Assembly (NCBI GenBank): GCA_027592785.1
Contig: JAQCLD010000012.1
Span: 1 to 60,294, forward strand
Length of the DNA stretch: 60,294 nt
DNA from: Acidobacteriota bacterium
Lineage (GTDB): Bacteria; Acidobacteriota; Terriglobia; Bryobacterales; UBA6623
Reading direction: 5' to 3'
Shown in pieces: positions 45,836-54,751 of the stretch; within the stretch, counting starts at the first letter, position 1, and the number at the start of each line of letters is the position of its first letter. A program made the translations under genes and the position numbers. The notes beneath the pieces were generated by a model, which did no database searches, was not told the origin of the DNA, and saw nothing but the letters and a program-made list of their open reading frames with translations.

Positions 45836-46120
45836 TTAGATGAGCCTCTCGATCGAAGAGTCGACGAGATCTCCTGCAAGTTGTTCCTCGGCTTCGGCCT
45901 CAGCACGCCGCAAGACGGAATCGACCACGGTAGCGTCCGATCCCACCGCGGCGACAGCCACCTGAGCGCGCTGCCATGAGTCTAAATGATCGGTCTCCGC
46001 TACGGAGAGCCCGTGGTTCTTCAGGCGATCTTTGAGCGCCCGGACAACCTGACGTTTGTCCTTGAGCGACTGCGCATCGCGAACGGCAATCTCGAGCGTC
46101 AACAACCCGACGACGATCAA
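45836..46120 (-). CDS. ylxP: DUF503 family protein (YlxP)
   Basis: The 94-residue protein matches DUF503/YlxP, found between infB and rbfA in many bacteria. It has the typical start IVVGLLTLEIAVRDAQSLKD and the central KRQVVRALKDRLKNHGLSVA, with AQVAVAAVGSDATVVDSVL toward the end. YlxP is small and cytoplasmic, and is thought to help ribosome assembly; its role is not settled. The initiation codon is TTG 46120, one base after the infB stop TAG, so the genes are coupled. The rbfA-apbE frame starts nine bases after its stop. Confidence 0.93.
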   Translation of the reverse strand: MIVVGLLTLEIAVRDAQSLKDKRQVVRALKDRLKNHGLSVAETDHLDSWQRAQVAVAAVGSDATVVDSVLRRAEAEAEEQLAGDLVDSSIERLI

Positions 46121-46121
46121 G

Positions 46122-48953
46122 CTACAGCACGAGCTCCTGCGCGACCTTCTCCGTCTGGAACAGTTCGATCACATCGCCCTGTTTGACGTCGTTGAAGCCC
46201 TCAAGCCGGATACCGCACTCTTGGCCTGCGCGAACTTCATTGACGTCGTCTTTGAAGCGCTTGAGCGAAGCGAGTTTGCCGGAGGTGTGAACAACGATGT
46301 TGTCGCGCAACAGGCGAGCATGGCTCGTCTTGCTGGCCTTGCCCTCTTCGAGGATGCAACCGGCAACGGTACCCACCTTCGAGACGTGGAAGATCTCTTG
46401 GACGTTCGCGCGACCCTCGAAGGTCTCTTTGACGATCGGTTCGAGCAAGCCCGCAAGAGCCTTCTTGAGTTCGTCTTCCAGTTCGTAGATGACCGTGTGC
46501 AGACGGATGTCGATCTTCTCTTTATCCGCCAACGCAGTCGCGCTGCGTTCCGGACGAACGTTGAAGCCGACGATCACCGCCTCAGACGTCATGGCCAGCA
46601 GGACGTCCGACTCCGAAATAGCGCCGACGCCGGTGTGGATCATCTGAACCTCGACCTTGTCGTTCTTCATCTTGCCGAGTACGTCTTGCAGTACATCGAG
46701 CGAGCCTTGAACGTCGGCCTTGAGGACGATTGGCAGTTCCCTAATCAAACCGCGTTTGAGACGATCCTGGAACTGTTCTAACGACAGCCGCGAAGACTTG
46801 TTGAGGTGCTGAACCCTCTCTTTTTCTTCGCGGAAGCCGACAATCTTACGCGCCTTGTCGATGTCCGTCGTGACGTGTAACTGGTCGCCCGGCTGCGGCA
46901 GACTATCGAGACCCAACACCACGACGGCCGTTGCCGGTCCGGCCTCAGCCACCTGCGCACCGCGGTCGTCCAGCAAGGCGCGAACGCGTCCGAAGACCGA
47001 ACCCACCAGGAAGTAGTCGCCGACGTGCAGCGTACCGTTCTGGACGATCACCGTCGCAACCGGGCCTTGGCCGCGGTCCAACTTCGCTTCAAGCACGGTG
47101 CCGATAGCCAAACGGTTGGGATTCGCCTTGAGTTCGCGGATCTCCGCAACCAGCAGCACGGTTTCGAGCAAACCTTCGATGCCGTCGCCTGTGATTGCCG
47201 ACACGGGAACCATGATGGTTTCGCCGCCCCACTCTTCGGGCATCAAACCGCGATCGGAGAGCTGCTGTTTCACGCGATCGGGCTGGGCGTTGTCCTTGTC
47301 GATCTTGTTGACAGCAACCACAATCGGGACCTTCGCGGCCCGAGCGTGATCCATCGCTTCAAGAGTCTGTGGCATGACGCCATCGTCAGCCGCCACAACT
47401 AGGATAACGATGTCTGTAACAGCCGCCCCTTGAGCGCGCATTCGAGTGAACGCTTCGTGGCCCGGCGTATCGACGAAGACAATCTTTTTGCCGCCTTCCA
47501 ATACCACGGTCGAGGCGCCGATCGCCTGCGTAATGCCGCCGGCTTCGCGCTCGGCGACGCTTGTCTTGCGGATGGCATCGAGCAACGACGTCTTGCCATG
47601 ATCGACGTGACCCATTACCGTGACGATCGGAGCTCTCGGCTCCAATGCGGCTGAATCTTCGCTCAGATCCGTCTCCATCGACGCTTCTTCTTCGAAGGTC
47701 AACTCTTCAACCGTTGCGCCGTAGTGTCCGGAGAGATCCTTAATCATCTCCATCGTCAACGTCTGATTGATGGTGGCGAACAACCCCCTCTCAAACAGCG
47801 TCTTGATAATCAAGTTGGCCTTGATGCCCAGTTTCTCAGCCAATTCCTTGACCGTGGCGCCGTCGCCGATGACGATCTCCGCGTTCACCGCCTTGGTCGG
47901 CGTCTGCGGAGCGCGCGACTGGGCGCCTCTCAAAATCTTCTGTTCGCGTTCCGCTTCCGGATCGCAGCGGCGTGCGCCCGCACGCGGGCGTCGGGCAGGC
48001 ATTCCGCCCGGGCGTGCGCCCCCTGGCGCCCCAGGAGCTCCGGGTCTACCCGGGCTTCCCGGCCGACCGCCAGTCGGCATCCCCGGCATCGCACCGCCGA
48101 CGCCAGGACGCGGACGCTGGTAAATCGGCTGCCCTGGAACAATTCCCGGAGCTTGTCTTGCCTGCGGAGCTCCTGGTCCTTGCGGACGGCGTTCGCCCGC
48201 TCCAGGCCCAGCAGGCCGCCCAGGACGGGGCCCCGGCGATGAAGGCTGCTGCCCAGGGAGGTTCCCCGGCGCTCGGCGAAAAGATGGTGCTTGCGGCGGC
48301 CGGTGCGGTTGCCGCGCCGTCGGAGCGCCCGGCACGCCCATGGGGCGAGGCGCAGCAGCGCCCGGAGTCGGTCGCTGCTGCGGCGTCGCGGGAACTGCAC
48401 GCCTAACAGGCGCTGCAACGCGTTCCGGCGAACGTCGCGGAATGTTCGGGATATCGGGTCGGCCAGGCGCAGCCTGTGGAGCAGCCGGGGCAGCGGGCAT
48501 CATCGGCGGCGGCGCCGCAGGTCGAATGATGGGCGGCGGTTTGGGCGCAGCCTGGCGGGCAATCGGCTCGGGCGCAGCCTCGCCTTCAACGGCGGCGGGC
48601 TTGGGAGTTCTTACGAGCGGAGGACGTAATACCGGCGGTTTGATGGGACCGCCGCCGCGTACGACAGGAATAGTTGGGAGCACAGGTACTTTTGGAGCAG
48701 CAGTCGTGGAGGTGGGCGTAGAGCGGCGCGGCGCAGGCAGTTCTAATTCAGGTAAAGGCTCAGGCGCCGCGTCCTCGGCAGCACCATGCAGGCGTTCACG
48801 CAGCTTTTTGGCGGTCGCGTCATCAATCGAACTGGAGTGAGTCTTTTTCTCATCGACGCCTAACTCCGGCAACAAATCAATGATTGTGCCGGCTTTGACC
48901 TCAAGTTCTCTCGCTAACTCGTTAATCCGAATCTTGTTCGATGTCCGTGCCAA
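46122..48953 (-). CDS. infB: Translation initiation factor IF-2
   Basis: This GTPase brings fMet-tRNA to the 30S subunit. The 943-residue product has the IF2_N helical start (IRINELARELEVKAGTIIDL), then a long Pro/Ala/Arg-rich linker (about 70-330). A second IF2_N (VKELAEKLGIKANLIIKTLF) precedes the G domain, with G1 VMGHVDHGKTSLLDAIR, G3 FVDTPGHEAFTRM and G4 VAVNKIDK. Domains II to IV end in FQTEKVAQELVL. Translation starts at TTG 48953, preceded by GGAGG. ylxR, usually between nusA and infB, is not present; the gap to nusA is 68 bases. ylxP follows after one base. Confidence 0.97.
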   Translation of the reverse strand: MARTSNKIRINELARELEVKAGTIIDLLPELGVDEKKTHSSSIDDATAKKLRERLHGAAEDAAPEPLPELELPAPRRSTPTSTTAAPKVPVLPTIPVVRGGGPIKPPVLRPPLVRTPKPAAVEGEAAPEPIARQAAPKPPPIIRPAAPPPMMPAAPAAPQAAPGRPDIPNIPRRSPERVAAPVRRAVPATPQQRPTPGAAAPRPMGVPGAPTARQPHRPPQAPSFRRAPGNLPGQQPSSPGPRPGRPAGPGAGERRPQGPGAPQARQAPGIVPGQPIYQRPRPGVGGAMPGMPTGGRPGSPGRPGAPGAPGGARPGGMPARRPRAGARRCDPEAEREQKILRGAQSRAPQTPTKAVNAEIVIGDGATVKELAEKLGIKANLIIKTLFERGLFATINQTLTMEMIKDLSGHYGATVEELTFEEEASMETDLSEDSAALEPRAPIVTVMGHVDHGKTSLLDAIRKTSVAEREAGGITQAIGASTVVLEGGKKIVFVDTPGHEAFTRMRAQGAAVTDIVILVVAADDGVMPQTLEAMDHARAAKVPIVVAVNKIDKDNAQPDRVKQQLSDRGLMPEEWGGETIMVPVSAITGDGIEGLLETVLLVAEIRELKANPNRLAIGTVLEAKLDRGQGPVATVIVQNGTLHVGDYFLVGSVFGRVRALLDDRGAQVAEAGPATAVVVLGLDSLPQPGDQLHVTTDIDKARKIVGFREEKERVQHLNKSSRLSLEQFQDRLKRGLIRELPIVLKADVQGSLDVLQDVLGKMKNDKVEVQMIHTGVGAISESDVLLAMTSEAVIVGFNVRPERSATALADKEKIDIRLHTVIYELEDELKKALAGLLEPIVKETFEGRANVQEIFHVSKVGTVAGCILEEGKASKTSHARLLRDNIVVHTSGKLASLKRFKDDVNEVRAGQECGIRLEGFNDVKQGDVIELFQTEKVAQELVL

Positions 48954-49021
48954 ACCGCCTCCGTGCGTTTACGTCCTAGTTCACATCACCGCCAACCCTC
49001 TTTCGCGTTACGGGATTCGTC

Positions 49022-50590
49022 CTAATCGGCATCTGCCGATGTGGACTCCGCCGCTGTGGTCTCGTCGCCTTCCGATTCGTCCTCATCTTTGTAGTTCGAA
49101 TCATCGCCCGCCAAATCAGCGGACTCCACGGACACACGCGGCATCTTCATCGTATCAAAGTCCTCAAATGGGATTTCGACGTCATCTTCCTCGTCCGTCT
49201 CGGCCCCTTCCTCCGGCAAGCCCGGCATCACGAAAGCGCCGGCAGGCACCGCAGCAGCAGCTTGCGCCGCGTCCTCTTCCGAGTAGCCTTCTTCGCCCGG
49301 CTCCACGGCGTATGCCTGTTGCGCCTCAAACTGGGCGTAGTAGCCGTTCACCGCCAATTGAATCTGCTCCAACACGGAGGCGTTCATGCCTTCCACCTGT
49401 TGCAGCATCTCCGGCGTCATATCCGCTAACGCTTCCACCGTCGCCGATCCGGCTTCGATCAACCTGTCCGCCACATCCTCGGGCAGCCCAAAATCGATCA
49501 GCACGCTCACCGGCGTCGCTGCGCCGCTCAACGCGGCCATCGCGTCTTCCATCTCCAGACGCTTGTCTTCTTCGCTCTTGATATCGATCTTCCAACCCAG
49601 CAGCTTCGCCGCCAAGCGCACGTTCTGTCCTTTCTTGCCGATCGCCAAAGACAACTGCGTCTCGTCGACCACCACTTCCAAGTGCCTCGTAACCGGATCC
49701 ACCACCTGAACACGCGAAATCCGCGCCGGGCTCAGCGCACGCGCCGCCAACTCCACCGGATCTTCCGAGTACTGAATAATGTCGATCTTCTCGCCACGCA
49801 GTTCGCGAATAATCGACTGCACGCGCATGCCCTTCATGCCCACGCAGGCGCCCACCGGGTCTACATCGCGGTCATTCGAAATCACCGCCACTTTGGTCCG
49901 CTCGCCCGCTTCGCGCGCACTCGCTTGGATCTGCACCGTGCCGTCGTAGATCTCCGGAACTTCTTGCTCGAACAGCCGCTTCACCAGCTCCGCAGACGCA
50001 CGCGAAACCACCACAGCCGGGCCTCTGCCCACGCGCTCAATCTGCTTGATGATCACCCGCACCCGGTCGCCGATCGAGAAGCTCTCCAGCCGCGATTGCT
50101 CACGCCTTGGCAACCGCGCTTCCGTCCGTCCCAAGTCCACGATAAGGTCCGGGCCCTCATTGCGCTTGATCGTGCAAGTCTCCATATTGTCCAGACGGTC
50201 CTGGAACTCTTCGCAAATCCGATCCCGCTCGGCCTCGCGAATCTTCTGGAAGATCACCTGCTTCGCCATCTGCGCCGAAATGCGGCCCAGTGCATCGGTA
50301 GGCTTCTGGAAGCGCAACGTATCCCCAACCTGCGCGTCCTTGTTGATCTTCTTCGCCTCGTTGATCGAGATCTCCTTGGAAGAGTCCGCCACCAGGTCCG
50401 CCACCGTCTTCACGGCATAAACCTCGACATTGCCCGTTTCCAAGTTCACTTCCGAAATCAATTCTTCTTTCGACTTGTAATACTTCCGCGCCGCGACGAG
50501 AATCGCGTCCCGCACCGCTTCCATGACGATGGCCGGGTCGATCCCCTTAAGTTTGCTGAGATCTTCGATCTGTGAATAAATCCCTGGCAT
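49022..50590 (-). CDS. nusA: Transcription termination/antitermination protein NusA
   Basis: NusA binds RNA polymerase and influences pausing, termination and antitermination. The 522-residue product contains the N-terminal domain (IDPAIVMEAVRDAILVAARK), S1 domain (VDLGRTEARLPRREQSRLES) and two KH domains (DPVGACVGMKGMRVQSIIRE; LSLAIGKKGQNVRLAAKLLG). A C-terminal helix-hairpin-helix-like region (LPEDVADRLIEAGSATVEAL) and a very acidic tail (EEGAETDEEDDVEIPFEDFD) end it. GAGGAAG precedes the ATG. It lies between rimP and infB in canonical order and can regulate its own operon through the leader hairpin before rimP. Confidence 0.97.
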   Translation of the reverse strand: MPGIYSQIEDLSKLKGIDPAIVMEAVRDAILVAARKYYKSKEELISEVNLETGNVEVYAVKTVADLVADSSKEISINEAKKINKDAQVGDTLRFQKPTDALGRISAQMAKQVIFQKIREAERDRICEEFQDRLDNMETCTIKRNEGPDLIVDLGRTEARLPRREQSRLESFSIGDRVRVIIKQIERVGRGPAVVVSRASAELVKRLFEQEVPEIYDGTVQIQASAREAGERTKVAVISNDRDVDPVGACVGMKGMRVQSIIRELRGEKIDIIQYSEDPVELAARALSPARISRVQVVDPVTRHLEVVVDETQLSLAIGKKGQNVRLAAKLLGWKIDIKSEEDKRLEMEDAMAALSGAATPVSVLIDFGLPEDVADRLIEAGSATVEALADMTPEMLQQVEGMNASVLEQIQLAVNGYYAQFEAQQAYAVEPGEEGYSEEDAAQAAAAVPAGAFVMPGLPEEGAETDEEDDVEIPFEDFDTMKMPRVSVESADLAGDDSNYKDEDESEGDETTAAESTSADAD

Positions 50591-50617
50591 CTCTATACAC
50601 TTCCTCGTCGTTACGCT

Positions 50618-51088
50618 CTAAATCTCGACCACTAATCGGGTCTGCTGGACTTCGTCGAACCGCAGCCGCACCGTCTCATGCGGCGTTAACTCCACCGCAA
50701 AGCCGTCCTCGGCCGCTTCGGCCAAAACACCGGTAAACTGTTGGCGGCCGTCCATGGGGGCCTTCAACTTTACCTTCACCTTACTGCCCGCAAAACGTTG
50801 ATAATCTATCGGCCTAATCAACTTGCGATCTAACCCCGGCGACGAGACCTCCAACTGGTAAGCCCCACCCGGCACAACGTCTTCCGCGTCCAAAATCGTC
50901 GACACCTGCCGCGAAACCGCAGCACAATCGTCCAACAACACGCCGCCCGGCTTGTCCACGAAAATCCGCAACAAACCCCGGCCCGAGCCTCTCCACTCGA
51001 CCTCGACGACCTCGAAGCCCTCATACTGAGCGACGCGCTCGGCAATCGCCTTCACCCGCGCTTCTATGTCCTGTGACAGCTCCGACAT
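50618..51088 (-). CDS. rimP: Ribosome maturation factor RimP
   Basis: RimP helps assemble the 30S subunit. The 156-residue product has the typical N-terminal domain (RVAQYEGFEVVEVEWRGSGR; LLRIFVDKPGGVLLDDCAAV) and the conserved YQLEVSSPGLDRKLIRPIDY motif, then a C-terminal Sm-like domain. ATG 51088 is preferred. ATG 51100, four codons earlier, begins immediately after the T-run of the leader hairpin and leaves no room for a ribosome binding site. It is the first gene of the rimP-nusA-infB-ylxP-rbfA operon, with a promoter and an attenuator-like hairpin just upstream. Confidence 0.93.
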   Translation of the reverse strand: MSELSQDIEARVKAIAERVAQYEGFEVVEVEWRGSGRGLLRIFVDKPGGVLLDDCAAVSRQVSTILDAEDVVPGGAYQLEVSSPGLDRKLIRPIDYQRFAGSKVKVKLKAPMDGRQQFTGVLAEAAEDGFAVELTPHETVRLRFDEVQQTRLVVEI

Positions 51089-51101
51089 GCTCTTGGGCAT
51101 T

Positions 51102-51124
51102 AAAAAAGTGGGCTCTTGCCCACT
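51102..51124 (-). terminator. Attenuator-like hairpin with T-run in the rimP leader
   Basis: On the minus strand AGTGGGC-AAGA-GCCCACT is a perfect seven-pair stem with a four-base loop (51107-51124), followed by six T. It lies between the operon promoter and rimP. Hairpins of this sequence type (GTGGGC...GCCCAC plus T-run) are known in front of rimP-nusA operons and fit termination or antitermination control by NusA. Confidence 0.8.
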
Positions 51125-51156
51125 GGTCAGCAGCGCCTATCGCCACAACGCCTTCA

Positions 51157-51185
51157 ATTATAGGCGGCCCATCAACAGATGGCAA
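51157..51185 (-). promoter_or_regulatory. Sigma-70-like promoter of the rimP-nusA-infB operon
   Basis: On the minus strand TTGCCA (51180-51185) and TATAAT (51157-51162) are spaced by exactly 17 bases, matching the consensus in 11 of 12 positions. Transcription should start near 51150, giving a leader of about 60 bases that contains the attenuator-like hairpin before rimP. Confidence 0.75.
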
Positions 51186-51291
51186 ACCGAGGCGGCCGGG
51201 AGTCTCAACCGCCAGGGACTGGCTTGGATTTCGTCTTAGAAATCCGTGCCTGTCCTTTACTCGGCGGTCTGCGCATCAGCGGTGTCGCCTT

Positions 51292-52074
51292 CTAGCCGCC
51301 CAGCTCCTTCCTCAGGGCTTCGCCGCCCTTCTTCCAGAACTCATACAGAATCACCAAGTCCGTACCCAGCGACAAGTGCCGCACACCCATGTCGAGGTAA
51401 TACTTGGCCTGATCGACGCTCCGTATTTCCGCCCGCGGCGGCACGCCCGCCTTCAAACAGGTCTCAATCACGCGCTTCTCCACCGCCTTCACTTCCGGCG
51501 ACATGTGCTCGCCCGGCTTGCCCACCGACCAGGAGTAGTCCGCCCCGCCCCACTGGATGAACTCCGCGCCCGCTTCCAAGATGCCTTCCAGCGTGTCCAC
51601 CGCTGTGTCCTTCTCAATCATGAAGGCCGCCACCATGTCTTCGAGCGCTTCGACGGTCTCCAGCCCCGTGCCGTAAGTCATCCACGTATTGCGCCGGTTT
51701 ATCACCCCATACTTGCCGCCATGCTGCGGCGTCGTCGGGCGGATCGCCGCAATACACTCCTTCGCCTCCTCCGGGTTGCCAACATTGGCGAACAGGATGC
51801 TCTGGAAGCCCGCCCCGAAGGCCCTCTGCGGCAGCATCTTCTCGAATTCGTTATCGACTTTGATCATGCCGCCCATGTTGTGCAGCTCTAACGCCCGGCA
51901 AAAATTGTCGAGCCCCTCGAGGTCCCAGGGCACATACTCAGCGGCAAATTCGATGTAGTCGAACATGCCCGTATGCCCAGCCGCCTCAACCATACTGGGC
52001 GAAATCGTATATAGACGAGTGCAAAGGGTCGGCTTCTCAGCCTTTAACAACGCACGCAAGGTGTTCTTTCGCAT
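51292..52074 (-). CDS. HpcH/HpaI aldolase-family protein
   Basis: The 260-residue product belongs to the HpcH/HpaI family of metal-dependent class II aldolases, which cleave or form 2-keto-3-deoxy acids with pyruvate. It matches in FDYIEFAAEYVPWDLEGLDN, in the metal-binding Glu of AAFMIEKDTAVDTLEGILEA and in the glycine-rich FIQWGGADYSWSVGKPGEHM. The end YYLDMGVRHLSLGTDLVIL is also typical. The usual catalytic Arg and Asp regions are partly changed (VINRRNTWMTYGTGL replaces the family's R..R.), so the substrate is uncertain. No neighbouring pathway genes indicate it; the closest are the rimP operon and the sulfatase-like gene. Confidence 0.85.
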   Translation of the reverse strand: MRKNTLRALLKAEKPTLCTRLYTISPSMVEAAGHTGMFDYIEFAAEYVPWDLEGLDNFCRALELHNMGGMIKVDNEFEKMLPQRAFGAGFQSILFANVGNPEEAKECIAAIRPTTPQHGGKYGVINRRNTWMTYGTGLETVEALEDMVAAFMIEKDTAVDTLEGILEAGAEFIQWGGADYSWSVGKPGEHMSPEVKAVEKRVIETCLKAGVPPRAEIRSVDQAKYYLDMGVRHLSLGTDLVILYEFWKKGGEALRKELGG

Positions 52075-52263
52075 AGAGCGCTATGCTACCGCAGGTGCGC
52101 CCCCCGCGCGTTGCCCCTCAATCCGCATCCGCCCAACCCGAGCCATGGGCGCAAGTCCATGGTCCCAGCGAAAGCGACATCAGCACCGCGACCCGCCTAT
52201 CGGCAAGACTCTAGCGACCCGAGCCCAGCCGCGTAAGCGGCGGGACCGAGACGCTGCCCTTCG

Positions 52264-54270
52264 CTACTGGATGTAGCCCAGAGAGCGCAGTTTGTTAAGC
52301 ATCTCAGGCGTTGGTCCGGCTGAGGCTAGATCAAGCCCGTACTCGGTGCGGATCGCCGCCGAGAGTTTTTCATGGTGACCCAGGATCTCCCTGGCGCGGG
52401 CAATCGTCTCAGGCTTCTCAGCTGCGAGATCATGCTGTTCAGTCGGATCCTCATCCAGATTGAACACCGCCTCCTTCTCTGTGTCGAGCCAGGACACGTA
52501 CTTCTCGCCTTCCATCACGACTGAGCGCTGAGCACGCTTCCCAAATGTGGCGGCACTGACGATCGGAAAGGGATAGGCGTCCGTCTCTCCGCGAACGAGC
52601 GGCGTGAGCGGTGCAGCCCAGCCGCGGTGAGCATCCACCGAGATCCCCGCCAATTCTAAAATCGTCGGAAGCAGCGCCAAGGTCGGCGTATACGCCTTGA
52701 TGCTTCGTCCTTGCGCACTGCCGGGGAGCTTGATTAGCAGAGGCACGTGCAATAGTTCCTGGTAAAGGGAGTGTCCGTGCAACGTCGAGCCGTGATCCCA
52801 AAACTCCTCTCCGTGGTCGCTCATGAGGATGATTAGTGCGTCGTCATAGATGTTCTGATGTTTGAGTTCGGCGATCAGACGACCGACATGCTCATCCACC
52901 TGTTGGACCTCCGCGCGGTAGTAGTCCGTATAGGAAGCACGATCCTCTTCCGGGATGCGGCTAGCTCCGTAGGGCGCCGAAAGTGCCGGCGTTGAGGCGG
53001 CGGCTTTGAGATAGCGCGGCGAAGGTGCGTATGGGTCGTGAGGATCGAAATATTGCATCCAGAGGAAAAAGGGTGCATCCTTCGCGTCGCGAATCCAACT
53101 GATTCCACGATCCGTAACGGCGGCGGTGTTCATTTCCGACTCCAGCGACGGGTTCGTTTCCCAAAGCAACAGCGACGTCCGGTACGAGCCCATAGCCAAA
53201 GCCGAATAAACGTCCGCTTCTTGAATGCCGTTCAGCATCGTGGCCGGTCGGTCGACGATCTCATTGCCTGAGACCAAGCCTGTGCGATAACCAGCGTCCA
53301 ACAAATATTCTCCCAGCGTGCGCAAAGGAGCGGTCGAATAGTCGAACTCGCCGTGGTCGATATACGGAGCCACGCCGGTCATCACCGAATCCATCGAAGG
53401 ATAGGTCCAAGGCGCCGGATAAATCGCGTTCTCGAAGACCACCGAATCTGCGGCAAGCCCGTCGATGTTCGGAGTGGGACGAGCGTCGGGGTTCCGGTAG
53501 GTCAAGGCGTCGGCGCGCAGCGTGTCCACGACGATCAAGACAATGTGAGGAACTTTCGGAGTCGATTCTGCGATCGTGACCGGCGCCGCAAGGTAGCGAT
53601 TCTCGTGCAGCTTGCGAGCTGGGAGCCAAGCGGCAGCGACCAAGCCGGTTGCCAGAACAATTCCCACGATGCGCGAGGAGGACGATCTCAGCACGACCGC
53701 GGCTGTCGCCAGGATGATTACCGCGTAGATCGCGATCGCCACTTCCGGTTCGCTGCGGGCCCAGGCCCGCAGCGGAAATCTCGTCAGCCAATGAAATGAA
53801 AAGGTTTCCAGCAAAAGCAGGGCTGCAGCCGCGGCCATCATACCGACTCCGCCTCGCTTCGTCGCGACGGGCCGACCCGCCGTACGCCTGGCCACGAAGA
53901 GCAAAACCGCGCTCAGCAGCGTCGTCAGCAACCAGATACGGGGCGCAACCCCACCGTATGTCTGGTAGGCCAAGACGGCAGAAAAAATCGCAGCTACGCT
54001 CGCGAGCGCGAGAGGCGGAATGGTTGTGACTAGAGCTGCAGGCGCAACGACGGCAAGCAGAAAGACGACGTACCAGGCGAAGTAGCGCCCCAGCAGCAGA
54101 GCGAATGCTTGTAGCATGGTGGCGAGCCTTTCATAACCGGGCTCTAGGCTGGTAGCCCAGAAGAGCATATCCAACATGGGAGCGGAGAGCCCTATGACCA
54201 ACCCAATCACGATGGCTGCAAACCAAAACCGCGGCGTTACAAGCCCTTTAGCCCGATCCCGAAAATCCAT
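52264..54270 (-). CDS. Membrane-anchored sulfatase-fold hydrolase
   Basis: The 668-residue protein has about six membrane helices in the first 220 residues (WFAAIVIGLVIGLSAPMLDM; YVVFLLAVVAPAALVTTIPP) and then a soluble sulfatase/alkaline-phosphatase-like domain in the periplasm. Metal and active-site motifs are HIVLIVVDTLRADALTYRNP, YFDPHDPYAPSPRYL and LMSDHGEEFWDHGSTLHGHS. The nucleophile motif reads PAPWTYPSMDS (Thr about 289), so the Cys/Ser-x-Pro-x-Arg sequence for formylglycine is absent. It may use Thr as do phosphoethanolamine-type transferases. ATG 54270 is chosen for the GGAGG five bases before it; the frame is open to 54315. Substrate unknown. Confidence 0.88.
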   Translation of the reverse strand: MDFRDRAKGLVTPRFWFAAIVIGLVIGLSAPMLDMLFWATSLEPGYERLATMLQAFALLLGRYFAWYVVFLLAVVAPAALVTTIPPLALASVAAIFSAVLAYQTYGGVAPRIWLLTTLLSAVLLFVARRTAGRPVATKRGGVGMMAAAAALLLLETFSFHWLTRFPLRAWARSEPEVAIAIYAVIILATAAVVLRSSSSRIVGIVLATGLVAAAWLPARKLHENRYLAAPVTIAESTPKVPHIVLIVVDTLRADALTYRNPDARPTPNIDGLAADSVVFENAIYPAPWTYPSMDSVMTGVAPYIDHGEFDYSTAPLRTLGEYLLDAGYRTGLVSGNEIVDRPATMLNGIQEADVYSALAMGSYRTSLLLWETNPSLESEMNTAAVTDRGISWIRDAKDAPFFLWMQYFDPHDPYAPSPRYLKAAASTPALSAPYGASRIPEEDRASYTDYYRAEVQQVDEHVGRLIAELKHQNIYDDALIILMSDHGEEFWDHGSTLHGHSLYQELLHVPLLIKLPGSAQGRSIKAYTPTLALLPTILELAGISVDAHRGWAAPLTPLVRGETDAYPFPIVSAATFGKRAQRSVVMEGEKYVSWLDTEKEAVFNLDEDPTEQHDLAAEKPETIARAREILGHHEKLSAAIRTEYGLDLASAGPTPEMLNKLRSLGYIQ

Positions 54271-54431
54271 GTACTCCTCCGACGGTCCCCGATCTACGAA
54301 GAACCACAAATCCACTCTATCTGCCGGAGAATCAACACTCTATCGGTGCAAGGCCTTAGGCTGACAGCTTTTCCTGCTCCGCGAGAGCGGCCGGATAGGG
54401 CTGCTAAACGCGGCCCACCACGCATCTTTGG

Positions 54432-54737
54432 GTCAACCCGGCACGGCCGGGCGACATCGTTACCCTGTACGTCACCGGCGGCGGCCAGACGACGCCCCCC
54501 GGAGTAGATGGCGAATTGGCCGTGGCGCCCTTTCCGACGCCAGTGTTGCCGGTGCGCGTGACGATCGGCGGCGCGGACGCGGAGATCCTCTATGCCGGAC
54601 GAGCGCCCGGCTTTGCGGGCCTGATCCAGATCAACGCTCGCGTCGGCAACTTAACCGGCCTGGATCTTGCACTGCTAGTCCTTGTGGGCGACAACGCCAG
54701 CCAGCCGGGGTTGACCCTGACTGTCGTGGCGCAATAG
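54432..54737 (+). pseudogene. C-terminal remnant of a TIGR03437 protein
   Basis: A reading frame without its own start gives NPARPGDIVTLYVTGGGQTT, then LPVRVTIGGADAEILYAGRA, GLIQINARVGNLTG and LTLTVVAQ with stop TAG at 54735-54737. This is the C-terminal half of a TIGR03437 module, typically the end of large exported acidobacterial proteins. The rest of such a gene is missing upstream, where the sulfatase-like gene starts on the other strand. It is a truncated leftover. An ATG at 54516 could start only 73 residues. Confidence 0.75.
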
Positions 54738-54751
54738 CTGAGATCGACGCA

